Below, in pieces: positions 1 to 13,120 of a stretch of DNA of 64,000 bases. The notes beneath the pieces were generated by a model that worked only from the letters and a program-made list of their open reading frames with translations, did not search any database and was not told the DNA's origin. Position numbers and translations under genes: made by a program. The first letter of the stretch is position 1; each line of letters begins with the position of its first letter. This DNA comes from Stereum hirsutum FP-91666 SS1 (Eukaryota > Basidiomycota > Agaricomycetes > Russulales > Stereaceae): contig NW_006763131.1 of NCBI RefSeq assembly GCF_000264905.1, forward strand, positions 1,475,253 to 1,539,252, given 5' to 3'.

Positions 1-1632
1 CGAGCATCGCTGAAATCGAGGTCAGTGTCAGAGAAAATACCATCACGAACCAACCATAAAAACGTAGTGTCATTACCATTTCTGCACAAGTTTCAACATC
101 CCGCATGCGAGCATACTTGTGAGTTAGCGACGGCCTCGAATGAGAAGATTGCAAGGCTTGTAACCTACAAGTTTCCGTCGTCGGCACTGGTGACAAGCCT
201 ACAGGAAGTTCGCAGAGCAATTGAGCCATTGCAGCACAACCCCGGGCTAGAACAAGGAAAGAACCCACTTGGTTTCGTCTCAAGAAGTTCTGCTGAGCAG
301 CGCTCCCGGGGCCACTCGAGCTCGCCACCGCGATCGACTCTCCCCGAGCCTTGCCCGACGTTGACTTCGCCATCTAAAGTCGCGCGTCGCGGTGCCGTGG
401 TGCAAGGGCGTCTGCTTGCTGTTGGTTTTAGTGCGGCGGTACTATAAATCCTTTCTGACAAGGATGCTGTGTAGAGCCAAGTTGAGCAGAGCTAGGCGCC
501 ACCTTGAGCAACACCGACGAGCAGAAAATCCAGAAGCAAGGAGCAAGGGGGTCGGATGGGGCTAGATGAAGCTCTTTCATCAAATAGTCTTGCCGATCCT
601 CAAGCTGGCGAGGAACTTGCCCTAATTAAACACGCACAGACGTCGTCAGCGCATTATCTCTAGCCCCATTCCATCTTCGTGCCACTGGTGGCGGCGCCTA
701 TGCGTATGAATGGAGGTTCGCTTGCTAATTGCTAGTTGGGCCCCACCTTTTCTCGTCAGCTTTCATTCAACATGCACGAGGCACACGCTTTCGATCTGGT
801 TCCTTGAGATCCTGGACCTCAAGCTTCGAGTACTTACGACCCGTCACGAAAACTGTTGATCCTACTTTCTTGGTCCAGTGATTCAGAACCCTTCATAGTC
901 TGATCGATGGACATGTGGTAGAAGTAACCACTTCAAGCAAAGGTCGATAATCGTAGCGGTATCCTGGTGTTTGATATAGGAAACGACGAAAGATCAAGGA
1001 ATGGTCCAGGTACTGAAAAGTGTGGGCATCGATCCCGGTAAACTACAATTGACCGTACGAGCGCCGTGCCACATTTACAGTGTCGCGCACGTACAGTATT
1101 ACTTATGGAGCTTATAAGTCTGCGATAGCGATGGACGGTGACCGAGATGGTCGATGGATGGTATGGGACTGAGGATATGTGCACCTGTGTCAATGTGGAG
1201 GGAGAAGGACTGGAGTGCATGGTTGATTGTCACTTGTGCGTATCTACTTATGGATTCAGGCAGCCTACGGATGAATGTGACAAGATGAGGGTGAGGGTGA
1301 GGGTGTTGGTATTGGTGATGTGGTATGGGATGGGATAGATAGGAGGGAGATTGCGCGGAGATGGAAGCGTGGCGAGAGAGGGGGGAACGCATCGAGAGAT
1401 TGGAGCATAACTATGGAAACGGAGTACAGTGGGTAACAGGGAACAGCATGTACGAGAGAACGAAACAGTAAAGAAAAAAGATAAATCGTCCCAACACAAG
1501 CGAGAACGAAGCAGAGCAAAGGGGAATCACACCGAACCTAGATAAGCATAATATAACAGAGAAAACGAATAAGAACACGATCACTGAACAGAGAGAAAAA
1601 GGTGACATTCCGCCCGGTGCTCCGTATTCAAA
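1..1632. other. Gene-free left edge
   Basis: No reading frame here looks like a real gene. The open frames on both strands overlap each other, have low-complexity composition and show no recognisable domain or credible splice pattern. A short G-rich run with three GGGTGA-like units lies near 1287-1306. The right end is the 3' flank of the minus-strand gene that ends at 1633. A gene running in from the left beyond the window cannot be excluded. Confidence 0.5.
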
Positions 1633-4600
1633 TCAAGAAGAGGAAATAGAAGGAGTGAACAAACCCTCCCCAGTGAAACCACTGGTGATGTTGCTCACGT
1701 TGACGACAGCGTCGTTGGTCGTGTGGAAGAAAGCGAATGCGGGGTCCCACACGGCGTTGAATTGATCATTCGAGAGACTATTGTCGTCGACGATCTCCGA
1801 GGCCAGCGCAGAATCCGTCCACGCAACCCTCGTCCCCGTCCCATCGATAGCCCATTCCCGAAGCGCAAGCGACGCGTCCGAGCCGAAAAAGAGATCCCCC
1901 GTAGGGGTCGCTAATGACGAGACGGCATACGCAACGTCACTGGGAACGACGGACCCGAATACGGCGACTTCAATTAACGGTATTGAGTCCAGGCTTTGTC
2001 CGAGGACTGTGTCACTCGATGGAGGGATGGGAGAGTCCTGGAGAACCCATTTGGCAAGACTTCGGGCGATGTTGATGTCCGGAATGGCGGCGAAGAAATT
2101 CAGGAGGATGTGGTTGAGATGGTTGACCGTGCCGAACTCGCGAGGATCGAGGGAAGATGAAGATGGGGTGGTCGCCGCACCATCGGGGAGTGCGCTAAGT
2201 AGACCGCCACTATACACTATGGCCCGCGGAGAAACGTCACTATTCAGCACAGCAGCTTGCCTGGACACGTTAAATGTCGAGTCAGGAAATGGAAGGCGAA
2301 GTTGAAGGATATCCAGAACGCCGTATATTGGTCTGTTCGGATAGCAGCTGCTGTCGAAGGTTGACTGTGAAGATGCCAACCCGAGTCCGAATACGGAGGT
2401 CTCCACGGAGTTAAGCAACTCCGTTTGGTCCGTTGTTAGGCCCGGATAGCAAGAAAGAGGTGGCGGAAAAGGATCCGATGTCGAGTTGGTGAGGAGTGAG
2501 CTGACGTTCTGACCACCAGGGGCTGAAGTGGCATCGAAGGGCAGGAGGATGGGCGCAGACTTGACGAGGGATACAAATCGGCTAAACTGAGATGCATCCT
2601 GCTGAAGTTCTGATACCCAGTACGAAGCCATGGCTGTCGCACGCTGAGTCGAAGAAGCTTTCATGTCACGTCAATAACAGGAGAAAAGGTAAGTAAAAGA
2701 ATGACTCACCATGTGCAAACGCATACATTCGGTCCAATACAGACTCTCCAACATCGGAAACCTGCGAGATCTGAGAGCTAGAAGGTTGACCATCGACCTC
2801 AAAAGACGTTTCTGGCGGTGTAACAGTCTGCGCGGCAAAATCAAAGGTGTATCCGAGCACCGTCGTCTCAAAGGTCGACGAGGTAGACACCGGTCCATCT
2901 CCGGAACTCAGACTGGACCAATCTGCACCCTGCACAAAGTCCTGTAGTTTGGCCACTTCGGTCGTGTTCTGCGATCGTACGAAGCTCCATAGGAGTGCAG
3001 CTTGGGCCCATGTCGTCCGATTGGGGTAAGTCGACGAACTGAGGCCCGGGGCGACGTCGACGATGATAGCTTGTTGCCTGCAGTCGCTGTTAACCGGCGA
3101 GCCAAAAGCTGTGAACATGACGGCCGCCACTGAGTTTGTGGTGTAGTTGACGTCGAACAACGTGTTCATAGATGGTGTCAATTCAACGATATTCTGTGCC
3201 AAAGCCGTGCAACTGGTGGTCGAGGTGCATACGCAGGTCGCATCTGATTGGGAGGAAAAAAAATCAGATATGATGAGTAAATACTCGTCACTTCGTCCAA
3301 CGTACTGATGTCGCAGTTGCTCCCAGTCACATTCGTGGAGGAACAAGACGGCAGACCGCTATCTGTCTTCTTCCGGCCGACGACAACACCGACGACGATG
3401 GCGACGATAATCAAGGCCACCAAGATCCCCGAAAACACCAAGATCTTCGTTCTCCGAGATTGAGGTATTCGATTGATCATGAACAGACCCTTCTCCTTCG
3501 ACGGACTTGGCACACCTGACGCATTGATCACAGCATCCAGACCCGCCAAACTCGCCCTCTTCCTCCCGCCCGCAGATCTTCGCATTCCGCTAGCGTACGC
3601 CGTCGCATTCGCATCGTCCGCATACTTGTACGGGTCTCCTCCAGAACGGTACGTATCTGTCCGTGGATCGTACGACAGCACGCTCTGATGCGGAAGACGA
3701 CCCTCGCCGAGCATATCGTTCAACATATCCGCACGCTGCACAAGCTGTGGCAATGGCGCCGCATCGTCCATCCGCCTATAGCTCTGTTCCTGCGAGACCG
3801 AGATATTCGCGATCGTAGGAACAGGGGGAAGAGGCTTAACGCGAAACGCTTCCCTCGTCTGCCTCATCATTCGTGCGGACCGCTGCGCCACAGCCGAATT
3901 CGATAACCTCGAGATGAACGACGCCGCCGTGGTACTCCTATTCGACTGCGACGACTGTCTCCGTTCCCGACTCTGCTGAAACGAGCGCGAGCCGGGCGTG
4001 TTTGCTGGCGGGTTCGGAATCTCCGGCGTCCTGATATCCATCTCGATCCCACTGTCGCGCGAGCTCAGCTCGACCTCGTGCAGGGCCGACAGCGGTCTCT
4101 GCTGCTGGCCATCGCGAGGAAACAAGGGGGCGGAACTGTCGAACGTGAAGGGGTTGGAGCCCGTGCCGCTCGAGGGAGAGGCACTGTCGCGACGCTCAGG
4201 GGGTGGCAGATGCTGCAACTCCGCAGATGTGATTCCGATCAGGGACACTTTCCTCGCCAGGCGCGGAACTGTTCGGGGATCGGCTTCGTAAGTGTCGGAG
4301 TGTGCGCCATCTGTATCAGCAAAAGTGTTATTTGACGGCGATGGTGAGATTCTACTTTGGTCGACGGCCTCGTAAGAGGGTGGAGGGGCATGGAGAGTTT
4401 CCGGGTTATGTTTGTGGGTGGTGTGGAGAGGAGACGGTGTGTAGTTGTTGTGATTACGCAGCCCGTACGTTGATGGTGGCGGATATGAGATCTCAGAAAG
4501 GCCGCTGGAGGATATGACGGAGGGAGTGCCAGGCTCCTGATTATGTTGTTCGTTCGATCCCGCCGAGTGCGCGGGGGCCAACAGGTTCGTGATGAACGCC

Positions 4601-5196
4601 GTGGACAGCAGGCGTTCCTCGGAAGGGTCGACAGAGATGCTCGAGGAGCCTTCATGCCAGTCGTAGGGAGACAGTGTGGTTTGGGATTTGGGAGAAGACG
4701 GTACCTGTTCCGTGATATCTCTTCTATCGCGTTGACCTGGTCGTTCTGGCGGCGTACGAGGGGGAGGGAACCGAAATGGAGGAACAGGAGGGAGGGCTCC
4801 GAGGTTCGGAGTAGGAGGTGGATTCGATGGGCCGGCTTGCGTTGGACTGGGTAGCGCGTCTTTGCCGTAGAGGGCGAGCGGACTGGAAGCATGAACGGGG
4901 CTGGGAATCGAAGGTGAGGAATTGGCTCGGGAGGGAGAAGGCCAAGGAGAGCCGCCGAAGTCTCTGCTGGTGGGAGTCGTAGGGCTATGTCCGCCCTTGG
5001 AATAATCCACGATCGGTGACGGTGGGATTGAGGTAGGGGGAGGTGGAAATCGGGAAAGACGGAGGGATTCGCCGGTGACGAATGAACTAGCACTAACGAC
5101 GCTATCTGCGATGCCTGAGGCAGTCGTATAAAGTGAGGCATGGTTACGGTGTCGGGAACTGGTAGGTGATGGGGATGGCTGCTCGCTGGCGGACAT
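1633..5196 (-). CDS. Large single-pass membrane protein, unknown function
   Basis: I do not recognise a named family. The model has three exons and gives about 1,150 residues. The first exon (about 5196 to 3311) encodes a long, Pro/Ser-rich, low-complexity cytosolic-type region. It ends with a strongly hydrophobic segment (ILVFSGILVALIIVAIVVGV) followed by GRKK, which is a clear transmembrane helix. The remaining two exons (about 3250-2711 and 2660-1633) encode a folded-looking region with several N-glycosylation sequons (NVT, NVS, NIT) and a cluster of cysteines just after the membrane segment (CVCTSTTSC). This suggests a lumenal or extracellular C-terminal domain. I chose the ATG at 5196 because the open frame upstream of it has no ATG. 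A plasma membrane or cell-wall role is only an inference. Confidence 0.7.
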
Positions 5197-6292
5197 AACT
5201 ACAGACGGTCGTAGTGACTGGATGAGCTCATGAAACCGCGGGGAAATGGAGAGGAAGTACCTTATCAACAACAGAATGAACTGTCAAGGTCTACCAGCAT
5301 AACGAGGCAAATACGATAAGCCTTCGAAAGCAAAGCTAGAGCTAAATGGCAGTCGCTAGAGAACAGAAGCGATAGGTGCATAAAAAGAAGGTGCATCAGT
5401 GGGAGTGAGATGGTGAGAGCTCCTGATGATCACGCACGAGTGTAGGCACCGCTGTTGTGCCTAGCGTGAGCACTGTATATTCTGTTTATAAAAAGGCCAA
5501 AGGAAGGGAGTGGATAACGAGTGTATGGGTAGCCGGACGGGCTAGAGAACGAAAGGGACGACGACGACGACGAACGGAAGAGAACGCGCCGACAGCGACT
5601 GCTGCACTGGCAAGAGCTCGCGAGAGTCCGCGAGCTCAAACGAACTTCAGCAATTGAGCCCGCTTTCGACGCCGTCCTCCCGGTTCCTCGGTTCACCCCC
5701 ATAGGGCAGCCGACGGCCCCGCTTCGCACCCGCTCGTGGGTTTTGGGGTTAACCTTCGACTTAGAAAGACCGAAGAAGGCACAGAGGCACAAATAGCCCG
5801 TCTTGGCACACAAACTAGCTCCCAAATGGCACAATGTCCTCAACTCTCACACAAACCAGCCAAATAACCCTCAGACAAGTCCACCCAGTATCAGCGTTTC
5901 ACGATCACCGTATCAGCGTCTTACATCCAAATGCGATCAGTTTCATTCGTGATATAAAGAAAGCTGAGGAGGTGGAAGAGGAGACGAGGGAAACGAGTAT
6001 AGACGAAGAGAAGAACAAACTAAAGTGTATGTGCGGAAAAGGGAAAGATCAGGGAATCCAACGTGAGAGGAAATGGAAAAAGACACTACAGAGAATATTC
6101 GAATGGCCATCGGCATGACGAGCAAATCGGGGGCCGGGCGTGTCGTCAACAAAAGGCCGTAGAGGGTCATGGTCGTAAAACGTCGAGCAAAGGGATAGAT
6201 GGTATGATATGCCACAACTCGGTGCTAGGATGCGCAGCAGGATGGGGAAGCGGGGGTAAATTTATGGCATTAGGAGACAGATCACGTCCACC
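5197..6292. other. Intergenic region
   Basis: This is the 5' flank of the membrane-protein gene and the 3' flank of the Rac gene, both on the minus strand. The overlapping open frames here (for example around 5430-5843 and 5834-6118) have no conserved motif and no convincing splice sites. I see no gene. Confidence 0.5.
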
Positions 6293-7276
6293 TCATGCGA
6301 CGATGCATTTGCCTCCCTTGCTCTTGTCCTTGCTCTTTCGCTCAGGAGGGTTCACTGCGGAAAGTGTTAGACAGGCAAAAATGACGGAGAGGCATGGGCA
6401 TACGCACAGACTGCACGAATGGCCTCGTCGAACACGTTCTTCAAGCCCTTTTGCGTCAAAGCAGAACACTCCAAGTACTTGACGGCTCCGATGTCCTTCG
6501 CCATGCCAACGCCCTGTGTGTACTGGATAGGAGCCATACGACTGGAGAAATTGTTTAGATATCGGACCACGATCGCTATCTGGGGGTATCCTTACCGGTC
6601 TCGGAGCTTCTCGATGGTGTTGGGATCTTCGCGGAGATCGAGCTTAGTACCGACGAGCACGACTGAAGTTTGAGGTGCGTGGTGCGATATTTCGGGGAAC
6701 CACTGTGCATGATGGGTGAGTAATGGCCGGAGCAATTAACGCTGCTGATAGCAAAACGCACCTTAGTCTTTACGTTCTCGAAACTTGGGGGGCTGACGAG
6801 GGAGAAACAGATTAAGAACACGTCTGTCTGAGGGTATGAAAGTGGCCGGAGACGGTCGTAATCCTCTTGACCGGCCGTATCCCACAAGCCGAGGGAGATC
6901 GTCTTGCCATCAACCATGACATTAGCCGAGTAGTTATCGAACACTACGTCGAGTGGATCAGCACACGAGATAGAATATCGGACGACCGATGCAGACCTGT
7001 GGGGATATATTCGCCCTGTGGCCGACATCAGAGAGGATAAGAGCATCGGGCAAGGTAGGGACGTACTGGGAAAGCGTTTGTGGTATATGAGATGAGGAGA
7101 CACGTCTAGCAACGAGAATGATAAGCCTCGAGTGAACGTGCGACGACGTTCACAGGGTACGTTTACCTTTCCGACAGCACCATCACCAACAACGACACCT
7201 ATACTGTAGGTCAGGACAACGTGTCCGAGATGACGAGAGGCCACAATAAGGAGCACGAACATTTAATTGCCTGCAT
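6293..7276 (-). CDS. rac1: Rac-type Rho-family small GTPase
   Basis: This is a molecular switch expected to control actin, polarity and NADPH oxidase at the plasma membrane. Splicing seven exons gives a full-length protein of about 195 residues. It begins [16 protein letters not shown] (P-loop), followed by [20 protein letters not shown] (switch I), then [18 protein letters not shown] (switch II), GTKLDLRED (the TKxD base motif) and ECSALTQKG (the SAL motif). It ends in a lysine-rich tail and the CAAX box [24 protein letters not shown] and MAPIQYTQG favour Rac over Cdc42 or Rho. The start is at 7276, after which only 14 coding bases precede the first intron. That intron has a GTTCGT donor. 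A downstream ATG at 7262 lies inside the intron and is not the start. An Ala at the last CAAX position is more usual for farnesylation than for the geranylgeranylation typical of Rac. Confidence 0.93.
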
Positions 7277-8174
7277 GATGTTCTTTCAAACGACTCTGTT
7301 ACACTGCGAGTGGACTCCTAGTCGCGACAGCTGAGTTGCTGAGTAGGTGTTCTAGCGTACTGAAAGAGCGCTCGGATTATAACTGAGGAGACCTAAAAGG
7401 AGGAAGAGTGGCGAAACACGAGCAGGAGGGGTGGAACAAGGGTGGTGTCAGCCAGGTTGCTATTGTTGTGGGAAATGACGCGTGACAGACCTAGGGCAAG
7501 GCTCGAGAAAGGAAGTGACGTTATAAAGGCTGAAGTTCGCAGAAGAAACAGAGGTTGTGGACTATGCGTTTGTCGCAGTGGGCGGTCGTGGTGGAGGGCG
7601 ACGTCGAAGATGGTGGTATCAACCGTCAAGCGCTCCCCAGGCCAGTCCGAATGCAGCCCAGCTGACGCGGGCAACGATTGATCCGGGACGTTACACTCGG
7701 TTGCTTCCTCAATATCTTGGCCCTCTCTTTTCTCTTTTCCTTTTCTCTTTTCCCCCTCGTCGCTCCATTGTACTGCGTATCGCCATCTCCAACATGTACT
7801 TACCAATGCAGATATCTACACTCAACACTATGTATAAAATAACGGAACGCCTCTCGCCGCATCTCCATGGTGCTACATATCAACCTTCTCAACTTCCCAA
7901 AATTCGACGATGGAAAGCGCGGTATATACGGCTCACAGCGTACCGGATGTTCGTGGCGTCCCTCGCGATAAACGTGGAACATCGTCAGCGATGTCGCGCT
8001 AACCGCCGGCATAACGCGGTCGGCGTGAACTCGAATAGTACACACATCTTTCGCACCATCTCCACCACCGCCCGATTTTTTGTAGCCTTATATTTGGCCT
8101 CTTTTGCATCTGACTTTCTGTTCCAGCATCCTCTGATCTACCTACATCTCTCCGTCTACTTTTATTTTGCAACA
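7277..8174. promoter_or_regulatory. Divergent intergenic region, rac1 / SHB17-like gene
   Basis: About 0.9 kb lies between two genes transcribed away from each other, so it should carry both promoters. The last 130 bases before the plus-strand start are rich in C and T, as is common before fungal start codons. A TATAAA-like string occurs near 7831. The open frames here overlap on both strands and look non-coding. Confidence 0.45.
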
Positions 8175-9295
8175 ATGAGTCCCATGCCTAGATTGATCCT
8201 CATCCGCCACGGTTCGGCCATCTTGATCTTGCACTCATAGAGGCCCAGGATACTGACACGGCGCCAAACCCCATCTAGGTGAGACTGAGTGGTCATTGAA
8301 TGGGTGGGCACAGTTTCGACGTTGCCAAAGTAAAAAGTGTGGACTGACCGATGTCTACCATCGGACGAACGTAGGAGACACGTACGTCACTTCAGTGAAC
8401 TAGTGCAGGAGGTCTTCATCGAGCATCACCCGTTTAGACCGGAACAACCGACATTCCGTTGACTGCTCGAGGAGAAGAGCAGATCTTGACCAAGGCCACT
8501 GGTTTGGTTGGGCACGGAAGTGCGTTCAACGCTTGATATTCTACTTTGGTACCAAACTGACTCTATGACCGCAGAGCTCATCGATCCGACCAATCTCTGC
8601 TGCGTATTCGTCTCGCCTAGACAGCGAGCGCATAAGACTTTCCATCTCCTGTTCGGCCATCTCGACGAACAGCCCCACCATATCATCACAGAAACCTGCC
8701 GTGAGTGGGATTACGGAGACTATGAAGGCCTGTTGCCGAAGGAGATCCAGGAGAGGAAACCAGGCTGGAAGATCTGGACGGACGGGTGAGCCGCATCGCT
8801 CTCGTCTGACTTGGTTCTTCCTGACGAATAATGTCCAGATGCCCTGGTGGCGAGTCCGCTGAAGAGATGCAAGCTCGAGTCGATGGAGTCATAGCTGATG
8901 TCGGGACTTTCTTATACCAAGGTTCATTGACGCTGTATATTGACATACGATCCTTTAGGTACGCGAGTACCACCGGAAGTGGAAGCAAGAGGGCAAAGGA
9001 ACACGAGATGTCGTTATTGTGGCCCACGGCCACTTCAACCGTTGTCTTATCGCCCGCTGGGTGGAGTTCCCTCTCTGTTTAGGTTAGCTGCTTGTGTTCA
9101 CTATCCGCTACACTGGGACTGAATATCAATCAAGGTACACACTTCAATGTCGAGCCCGCGGGGGTGAGTGAATATTTCTTGCTTGCTTGTTTGGAGGCTT
9201 ATGCCTTCGTATAGATCGCCGTGCTCTCGTACAACCATAACAGCCTCGATGAACCGGCGCTAAACGCCCTGAACCTGAACGCTACCGGGGTATGA
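8175..9295 (+). CDS. SHB17: SHB17-like sedoheptulose-1,7-bisphosphatase / histidine phosphatase
   Basis: A member of the histidine phosphatase (phosphoglycerate mutase) superfamily. The closest match from knowledge is yeast Shb17, which dephosphorylates sedoheptulose-1,7-bisphosphate in riboneogenesis. Splicing gives MSPMPRLILIRHG, then ETEWSLNG, which together form the catalytic RHGET motif. It continues with TGTTDIPLTARGEEQ, VSPRQRAHKTFHLL and ETCREWDYGDYEGLLPKEIQ, which holds the acid/base Glu. Next come ESAEEMQARVD, VVIVAHGHFNRCLIARW with the second catalytic His, and finally IAVLSYNHNSLDEPALNAL. The pair REWDYGDYEG and VLSYxHxxxDEPAL fits SHB17 better than glycolytic mutases. About seven exons are needed and the first intron again has a GTTCGG donor. 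The exact substrate is inferred from family membership. Confidence 0.85.
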
Positions 9296-9634
9296 TCTGC
9301 GAAGACCTTTGTGGCGTCGTTGAAATGATAGGCGAATAGAAGTATACTGTATAGAGTGAGAAGTGATGGAAGTACAACCTGAGAATGAAATTGATAGAAT
9401 ACCTGCTTGTATACACGCAATTAAACAGATTTGTAATTTGTAGTACCTTGTCTACTACACTGGTACAACGCTCTCGGGGAGCGCTGTTGTGTGCGCCACC
9501 CAAACTTGTCGCGTCGAACGACGCGGTTCGGAAGGACGCGACTATGGTATAGGCCACCACGTGTTGTGAAACTCTTGTCTTTTACACCTCTTCGCTCGCT
9601 TGCACAGTCACCGGCCCCACTTGCTCTTATCACC
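9296..9634. other. Short intergenic region
   Basis: This holds the 3' flank of the SHB17-like gene and the 5' flank of the coiled-coil gene, both on the plus strand. The small open frames on the minus strand mirror the coding frame of the neighbour or are low complexity. I see no gene. Confidence 0.5.
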
Positions 9635-12600
9635 ATGACCGACGTCGAGACTCCCCCGAGCATCCCCACGGAAGACAACAGCGTTGCCATGCCAGAGGTC
9701 GCCGACAACCACGATGCGACCGAGGAACCATCCTCTCCAGCCGGAAACGGCACCGACACTCAGGACGAACACGAACACGAGGACTCCAGCGTGGCCGAAG
9801 CACAGACCACGACCACAACAGTAGACGAGCCGTCTGTAGCCAGCGAGGCCCCAGACGCCGTCGACCAGCCAAACGGTCATGATCACGATGACGCCGCTCA
9901 CTCTGACCCTCCCCCGGCTGCTGTGTCTGATGCCACCTCAGACTTAGCTCCCATGCCTTCTTCCGACGATAAAGACGGCGGTGTCACGTTCAAGCCTGCC
10001 GATACCACGAAGCCCAAGACGGCGACGAAGACCGCTCCCCCCGCTCCCGGAAAAGTCGGCAGTCCACTTGTCAGGAAGGTATGTTTACGTCTGCTCGAAG
10101 TATTCTCGATTGCATTCCATATAAACTAACATATTCTCTCTCCAGATCTTAAACTCTGGTAAATTCGGCGGTTCAGTCAAACCTGCAGCTCCCGAACTAC
10201 ACAAGCCAAAGGTAACTTCCCCAACCGCCTCCACCGCCCCAGCTAAACCCGCCGCGGGCACCACCACCGCCACCACCACAACCGCTCCCAAGAAAGCCCC
10301 CGTCTCCGCCCCGAAGAGCACCATGCCACCCCCTAAAGCCGCCCCCAGCACGGCCACAGCCACCCGTCGAACCTCGATGGCACCTCCCTCCAAGCCCCCC
10401 ACCTCCCGAGCCCCCCTCTCGTCCACCGCAAAGCCCGCTCCCGCGCGCACGACGGCTGCGTCCCCCGCCGAGTCCGCTGCTTCGTTGAAGACGTCGACGA
10501 ATGCGCCGAGGCCGAGGGCTTCCGTCTCGGAGGGTGTGTCGCCTAAGAAGGCACCGGCGACGCGTCCGGGGGGTGTGGCGTCGAGGACGTCTGCTTCGTC
10601 TGCGACGAGGGGGATACGTACTCCTGGTGCTGGTTCGATCTCTTCTATCAAGGAGGTGAAGGGGGAGAATAAGGCGCTGGAGGATGTTCAGCATAAGGTG
10701 TGCTCTTCATCATGCTGCATACTTTTCTGTTCTTGAGTATTAAGTCCGTTTCTCTTCCCTCTATCGAAGTTGAGCGAAGCGAACGCGACTTTGAGCACGA
10801 AGTCGGATCGCATCGGCGAACTTGAGGCTGAAGTGGAGAAGCTGAAGGCATCTCTCGACGGGGCCACCGCTGGAGCAGAAGAACAGACCCACAAAGTCGA
10901 GGAGCTCGAGCAGGCAAAGGCCACTGCGGAGGCGGAATTGGCAGAGACGAAGGACATCCTTGAGAAGCTTCAGGCCGAGATTTCCAAGATCGAGGTTCTC
11001 CAGCAAGAGGTATACTTGCTCCCTTATTCGTTGTACGTAGTTCAGAAGGTAGCTGACCAGTATCCCAGCTCGAACTTGCCAAAGGCTCAGCCAGCACCCA
11101 GCAAGAGCTCGTCGCCACTCTGCAAGCTCAGCTCGAGACCATGGAGTCCGAAGTCACCGCCGCCAAAGAGAACCTCGAGGCCGTCCGCAACACTAACGGT
11201 TCTGCATCTGAGGCTCTCGTCGAGTCTGCTGCAGTCGATCGCGAGGCCCTACTCAAGGCGAAGGCCGACCTCGACGCCATCCAGAATGAGGTTACTGAGC
11301 TGAAGGCCGCGCACGATGCTGCTCTCGCGGATGCGACCGCGAAGATCCAAGAGCTGGAGGGCAAGGCAGCCAGCGCTGAGGCTCTTTCCGCCGAACTCGC
11401 CGAACTCAACCGGGAAAAGGAGGAAACTTCGAACAAATTGTCAGAGCTCGAGGTCGAAGTTTTGGAGTTGAAGGAAGCTCAGGAAGGCGCAGAGGAGGAA
11501 CAGTCGAAGCTGAACGCCCGTACCAAGACGCTTGAGGAGGAGTTGGCTGCTGCTAATGCTGCGACGGAGAGCGCTGTGCAGGATCTGAAGGCTAAGGAGG
11601 AGGCCCATGCTGCGGCCATTGAGGACGCTGAGAAGCGACTGGAAGAAGCTACTAACGCCGCGAAGGAGGAGCAGACTAAGCTTGACGATCAGTTGAAGGC
11701 CCTGCAGGCCGAGTTTGAGGCCGCTCAGGCTTCCTTGGAGGAGGCGAAGGCGGCTGCAGAGGCTGCGGTGGCGGAGCACAATGCTAAGGTCGAAGAGGTG
11801 GAGAAGGAGGCTCAAGGTCGTGAGGACGCTTTGAACGAGAAGTTGAAGGAGATCACTACCGAGCTGGAGGTATGTCTTGTATTCGCACTCCCTCATGGGT
11901 ACGAAACTTATTCCTTGTATTATCACAGGGCCAAGAGTCCAAGTATGCAGCGAAGGTAGACGAAGTCAAGGCTGAGCACGAGAAATTGCTGCAGGAAGCT
12001 TTTGAGCGCGCTAAGGTAGTAAAATTCCTCTTTCCTACACCTTTTTCTTGACTAATGTTCTACCATAGGACGAGGCGGGTGGTGCTCACGGACTTGACCT
12101 ACAAGCTCTCCGCGCAGAATCTCAAGCCTCCATCGAGCAGCTCCGTGCCGCGCACCAGACCACCGTCGAGGGCCTCAAAGCCGAACACGAAGCCGCCCTC
12201 GCCGAACAGGCTCAGAACTCAGAGAAGCAGTTCACCCATCAGACCTTGGAGCTCAAAGCCACCGCCGACGATCTCGCCAAAGCCAAGGCCGCCCTTACGA
12301 CCTCTCTCCAGGAGGTCGAGGCCCTCAAGGAACAACTCGAGAAGGCGCGTGAGGCGACGACTTCTGCTGCGAGTGCCGGTTCGGCGGAGTACTCTGCTGA
12401 GATCGAGCAGCTGAAGAAGGAGCTTTCGAACTCGAGGGAGGAGTATAATGGTCTTCAGGAGGCCTTCGCGATGACGAAGGAGTCGATGCAGGAGATGTCC
12501 AACAATCACGCGAAGGAGCTCGAGTCCGCTGCGGAGGGTCGCGCGGAGGAGGTGACCAAGCTTCGCGCCGCGCACGAAGCGGAGGTTCAGAGTCTCGTCA

Positions 12601-13120
12601 TCGACAAGTCGGATTTGGTCTCCAGGTTGTCGGATCTGGAGGGCGAGCTGGCGACGCTGAAGGCGACGATGTCGGCGGAGCCTACGACGTCGCCGAAGCG
12701 CAATAGTCAGTCTCAGGCTGCGACCGGGATCACGCCGCAGGAGTTGCAGAAGATGTATGAGGCGCATAGCTTGAAGCTTCATGATATGGAGGCGGAGCAT
12801 GAGAAGGAGAAGAAGGCGTTGCAGGAGAAGGTGGAGGAGGCGATTGCGAAGGCCGACGAGTTGGAGCAGGATGTTGAAAGGAAGGCTATGGAGATTCGGT
12901 ACCTGGAGCAAGATCATGAGGAAAATCAGGACCAGATCACAAGGTGCGTACATGCTTTTATTCAGAGTGTTCTTCTTCTCCAGTTCATTACGCCACCACA
13001 CGGGCTATATACTTTCAACCTCGACTTTGATCCTTCCTTCATGTAACGTCGAACTGACCCTCGTTGTGCCTCTGCAGGTTGAAGGAGGACATCGATCGAC
13101 TCACCGGTGGAGCACAGTGA
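9635..13120 (+). CDS. Long coiled-coil protein with Pro/Ala/Thr-rich basic region
   Basis: I do not recognise a specific family. The protein has three parts. The N-terminus (about 150 residues) is acidic and rich in Asp, Glu, Ser, Thr and Pro. A basic Pro/Ala/Thr/Lys-rich stretch follows (exon at about 10146-10698) and is probably disordered. The rest, about 700 residues, is a nearly continuous coiled coil built of Ala, Glu, Lys and Leu heptads, for example IGELEAEVEKLKASLDG and ELEQAKATAEAELAETKDI. The last exon is very short and ends in DIDRLTGG plus two residues. At least six introns split the coiled coil, each with normal GT-AG ends. A basic disordered linker before a long coiled coil is common in microtubule- or scaffold-associated proteins, but no CAP-Gly or other targeting domain is visible. 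Base composition biases the minus strand into long spurious frames. Confidence 0.8.

Noticed and set aside
1281..1310. G-rich GGGTGA repeat as a possible G-quadruplex or telomere-like repeat
   Set aside because: Only three full G3 tracts are present and the unit does not match the usual fungal telomere repeat, so it is too short to support.
3688..5141. Plus- and minus-strand frames of up to 300 codons overlapping the first exon of the membrane protein
   Set aside because: The overlapping Pro/Ser-rich reading is supported by a clean transmembrane segment and matching splice sites; the other frames are Arg/Pro-rich shadows.
10085..12926. Long minus-strand frames opposite the coiled-coil gene, up to 260 codons
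   Set aside because: They arise from the biased codon use of the real plus-strand coiled coil. The Leu/Arg-rich product is typical of a mirror frame and has no fold features.
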